DNA of 6,695 nt from JBJXHG01 sp046160865 (GTDB lineage Bacteria; Planctomycetota; UBA1135; GCA-002686595): contig JBJXHG010000053.1 of NCBI GenBank assembly GCA_046160865.1, forward strand, positions 1 through 6,695, read 5' to 3'. Within the stretch, counting starts at the first letter, position 1; each line of letters begins with the position of its first letter. Both the position numbers and the translations under genes were made by a program. The notes below the pieces were generated by a model, which saw only the letters and a program-made list of their open reading frames with translations, was not told the origin of the DNA and made no database searches. Shown here in pieces: positions 5,041 to 6,695 of this stretch.

Positions 5041-6695
5041 ATGCGCTCGAAACTTCTCGTCACGATCCTCCTGGGCGCGCCTGCGCTCGCACAGTCGACC
5101 GCGCCATCCGCCGCCGCCGAACGCCCGCAGATCCTCTGGCAGCGCACGCTGGAAGACGCGCTCGCGATCTCGAAGGCGGAGCAGCGCCCGATCCTCGTCG
5201 CGGTGAACATGGACGGCGAGTCGGCGTCCGAACAGATCGTGCGCGACCGCTACCGCGACGCACAGTTCGTCGCGACGGCGAACCGCTTCGTGTGCGTCGT
5301 CGCGAGCTTCTTCCGCCACACGCCGCGTGATTTCGACGAGCAGGGCCGCCGCATCGTCTGCCCGCGCCTCGGCGAGGTGACGTGCGGCGAGCACATCGCG
5401 CTCGAGCCGATCCTCTACGACAAGTTCCTCGGCGGCGAGCGCATCGCGCCGCGTCACGCCGTGATTCAGCTCGACGGGACGAAGACGTTCGACTTGTTCC
5501 AGCTCTTCGATCTCGGCGAGCTCGACAAGCAGCTCGCGGATGCGGCGGCGAAGGCGCCGCCGCCGACGACGGCGGCGCCGGTGCTCAGCGAGCCCGCGCT
5601 CGCGACGCTCCTCTCGAGCTCGAAGCAGAACCAGATGCGGACGGCGTTCGAAGCGTGGATCGCCGAGAACGCCGGCGACGCCGACTGGAATCGGGCCATC
5701 GAGCTCCTTCGAGAGCACGGCGACGCCGGCTCGGTCGGCGCACTGCGCATCTTGATGATGCGCCTCGTCGACGCAGCGCAGTCGCCGGACGCGCGCGCGC
5801 ATGTCATGGAGCTCGCCGAGATCGCGGACCGCGTCGGCGCGCGCGAAGCACTCGGCTCGTTCGCGCTCGACGTGCTCACCGGCATCGGACGTTTCCCGGG
5901 CTCGCCGGACCTCGGGAACGACGCCGTGCTGCCGCTCGTGGCGGGCAGTGCGAGCGGCGCGGATCGAACGCGCTTCCTCGCGTGCGTGCTGACGCACGTG
6001 CCCGAGATCGCGGCCGGAACGTTCGGCAAGAGCGTGGACGAGTTGGCCAAGCTGGAAGTGTTCGGCCTGCGCATCGACGACGTGCGCGCCGACGGCCGCT
6101 CGATGCTCGCGAACGCGCCGACCACGGCGTGGATCCTCGCGTTCGCGCGCTGGGTGCGCGACAACGGCAAGGTCGCGCTGCGAGCGCCCGACGCGTTGCC
6201 CGAAGCGAGCGCGCTCGAGCGCAAGCTGCTCGAGGTCGAAGCACGGCTCGACAAGAGTCCGAACGACGCGGCGGTGCAAGCCGAGTTCGGCCGCACGTCG
6301 CTAGCGCTCGCGCGCCGCAAGGCGGAGACGCAAGCGCGTGACACGCAGTTCTTCTTCGAGGACGCGCGCAAGTGGCTCGCGCAGGCGTCCGAGTCGCGGC
6401 CGGACGACGTCTCACTGTTGCTCGACCGCGCGCGCGCGGCCTACCAGCTGTCGAAGTTCGACGAGCAGGAATCGCTCGCGAAGCAAGCGCTGGCGCGCAT
6501 GCCGGAGCTGCCGCAGATGAACGACGCCGAAGCGCTCGCGGATGCGCTCGGCAAGCCGCACGAGCGCATCGAGGCGCTGCGTTGGCTCGGTGACGCGTGT
6601 GCGCGCGCGCTCGCGACGCGTTCGGGCGGCGACGAGAAGACGGAAGCGAAGGGCATCTGTGACGGTGGCTGGGCGCTCGGGCGCGCCGCCGCGAG
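5041..6695 (+). CDS. Exported thioredoxin-like protein with C-terminal TPR-like region, incomplete at the right edge
   Basis: 551 complete codons are visible and no stop occurs before the window ends. MRSKLLVTILLGAPALAQS is a signal peptide with likely cleavage after ALA (15-17). Residues about 31-160 look like a thioredoxin fold of the DUF255/thioredoxin_7 kind: W33 with LEDALAISKAEQRPILVAV (37-55), a helix SEQIVRDRYRD (63-73), FVATANRFVCVV (76-87), and a strand after a possible cis-proline at APRHAVIQLDG (136-146). The position where CxxC should stand reads MDGESASE (57-64), so disulfide chemistry by that site is not possible. A separate C107-x7-C115-x2-H118 cluster is present. An Ala/Pro/Thr linker (about 167-180) leads to an alpha-helical region; from about 392 on it is rich in Ala, Leu and Arg and resembles TPR repeats (for example DDVSLLLDRARAAYQLSKF, 455-473). 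The start at 5041 is chosen for the signal peptide; no Shine-Dalgarno sequence precedes it, and the frame stays open upstream with another ATG at 4870. Role unknown, probably protein-binding in the periplasm or outside the cell. Confidence 0.88.
   Translation, partial: MRSKLLVTILLGAPALAQSTAPSAAAERPQILWQRTLEDALAISKAEQRPILVAVNMDGESASEQIVRDRYRDAQFVATANRFVCVVASFFRHTPRDFDEQGRRIVCPRLGEVTCGEHIALEPILYDKFLGGERIAPRHAVIQLDGTKTFDLFQLFDLGELDKQLADAAAKAPPPTTAAPVLSEPALATLLSSSKQNQMRTAFEAWIAENAGDADWNRAIELLREHGDAGSVGALRILMMRLVDAAQSPDARAHVMELAEIADRVGAREALGSFALDVLTGIGRFPGSPDLGNDAVLPLVAGSASGADRTRFLACVLTHVPEIAAGTFGKSVDELAKLEVFGLRIDDVRADGRSMLANAPTTAWILAFARWVRDNGKVALRAPDALPEASALERKLLEVEARLDKSPNDAAVQAEFGRTSLALARRKAETQARDTQFFFEDARKWLAQASESRPDDVSLLLDRARAAYQLSKFDEQESLAKQALARMPELPQMNDAEALADALGKPHERIEALRWLGDACARALATRSGGDEKTEAKGICDGGWALGRAAA

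Noticed and set aside
4705..6279. Minus-strand frame of 524 codons opposite the thioredoxin-like gene
   Set aside because: It is antisense to a frame with a clear signal peptide and domain signatures, is Arg/Glu/Ala-rich, and reads through the intergenic hairpin.

Overview
The window is very GC-rich, with GC- or GC-ending codons throughout the genes. It carries four protein-coding genes. The best taxonomic clue is the large secreted protein in the middle. It ends in a roughly 150-residue cysteine-containing module of the type FGDG / CPCGN / FQG / FYQxxYRD / LSNxLxxxW, which I associate with large secreted proteins of marine Planctomycetota (Saltatorellus / Pla163-like lineages). Its ARWDGxxWSALG repeats are also frequent there. 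A planctomycete or close relative is therefore likely, but this rests on remembered family resemblance and not on a search.

Layout. Positions 1-149 hold no convincing gene, are somewhat less GC-rich than the rest, and contain overlapping short inverted repeats. On the minus strand, transcribed leftwards, come a family 2 glycosyltransferase (1734 to 580) and then a small zinc-ribbon plus TM2-domain membrane protein (506 to 150). A 73-base spacer with two short GC-rich inverted repeats separates them, and they may be co-transcribed. Positions 1735-1997 form a divergent intergenic region with two clear inverted repeats, which would contain the promoters of both directions.

On the plus strand, 1998-4745 encodes a 915-residue exported protein: signal peptide, 14 tandem repeats of about 50 residues each (Rax2/kelch-like, probably propeller blades), then the cysteine-containing C-terminal module. 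It is followed by a perfect 19-bp stem-loop (4776-4818), probably a transcription terminator or a dispersed intergenic repeat, and a second 16-bp palindrome. From 5041 to the right edge runs a second exported protein, incomplete at its C-terminus. It has a thioredoxin-like N-terminal domain that lacks the CxxC redox motif, followed by a helical region that looks TPR-like.

Functionally the window looks like an envelope/secretome neighbourhood: a membrane-bound sugar transferase, a small membrane protein, and two exported proteins of unknown role. I see no mobile element, CRISPR array, tRNA or rRNA, and no defence system. The less ordinary items are the 14-repeat protein with its lineage-typical C-terminal module, the redox-dead thioredoxin-like protein, and the intergenic hairpins.
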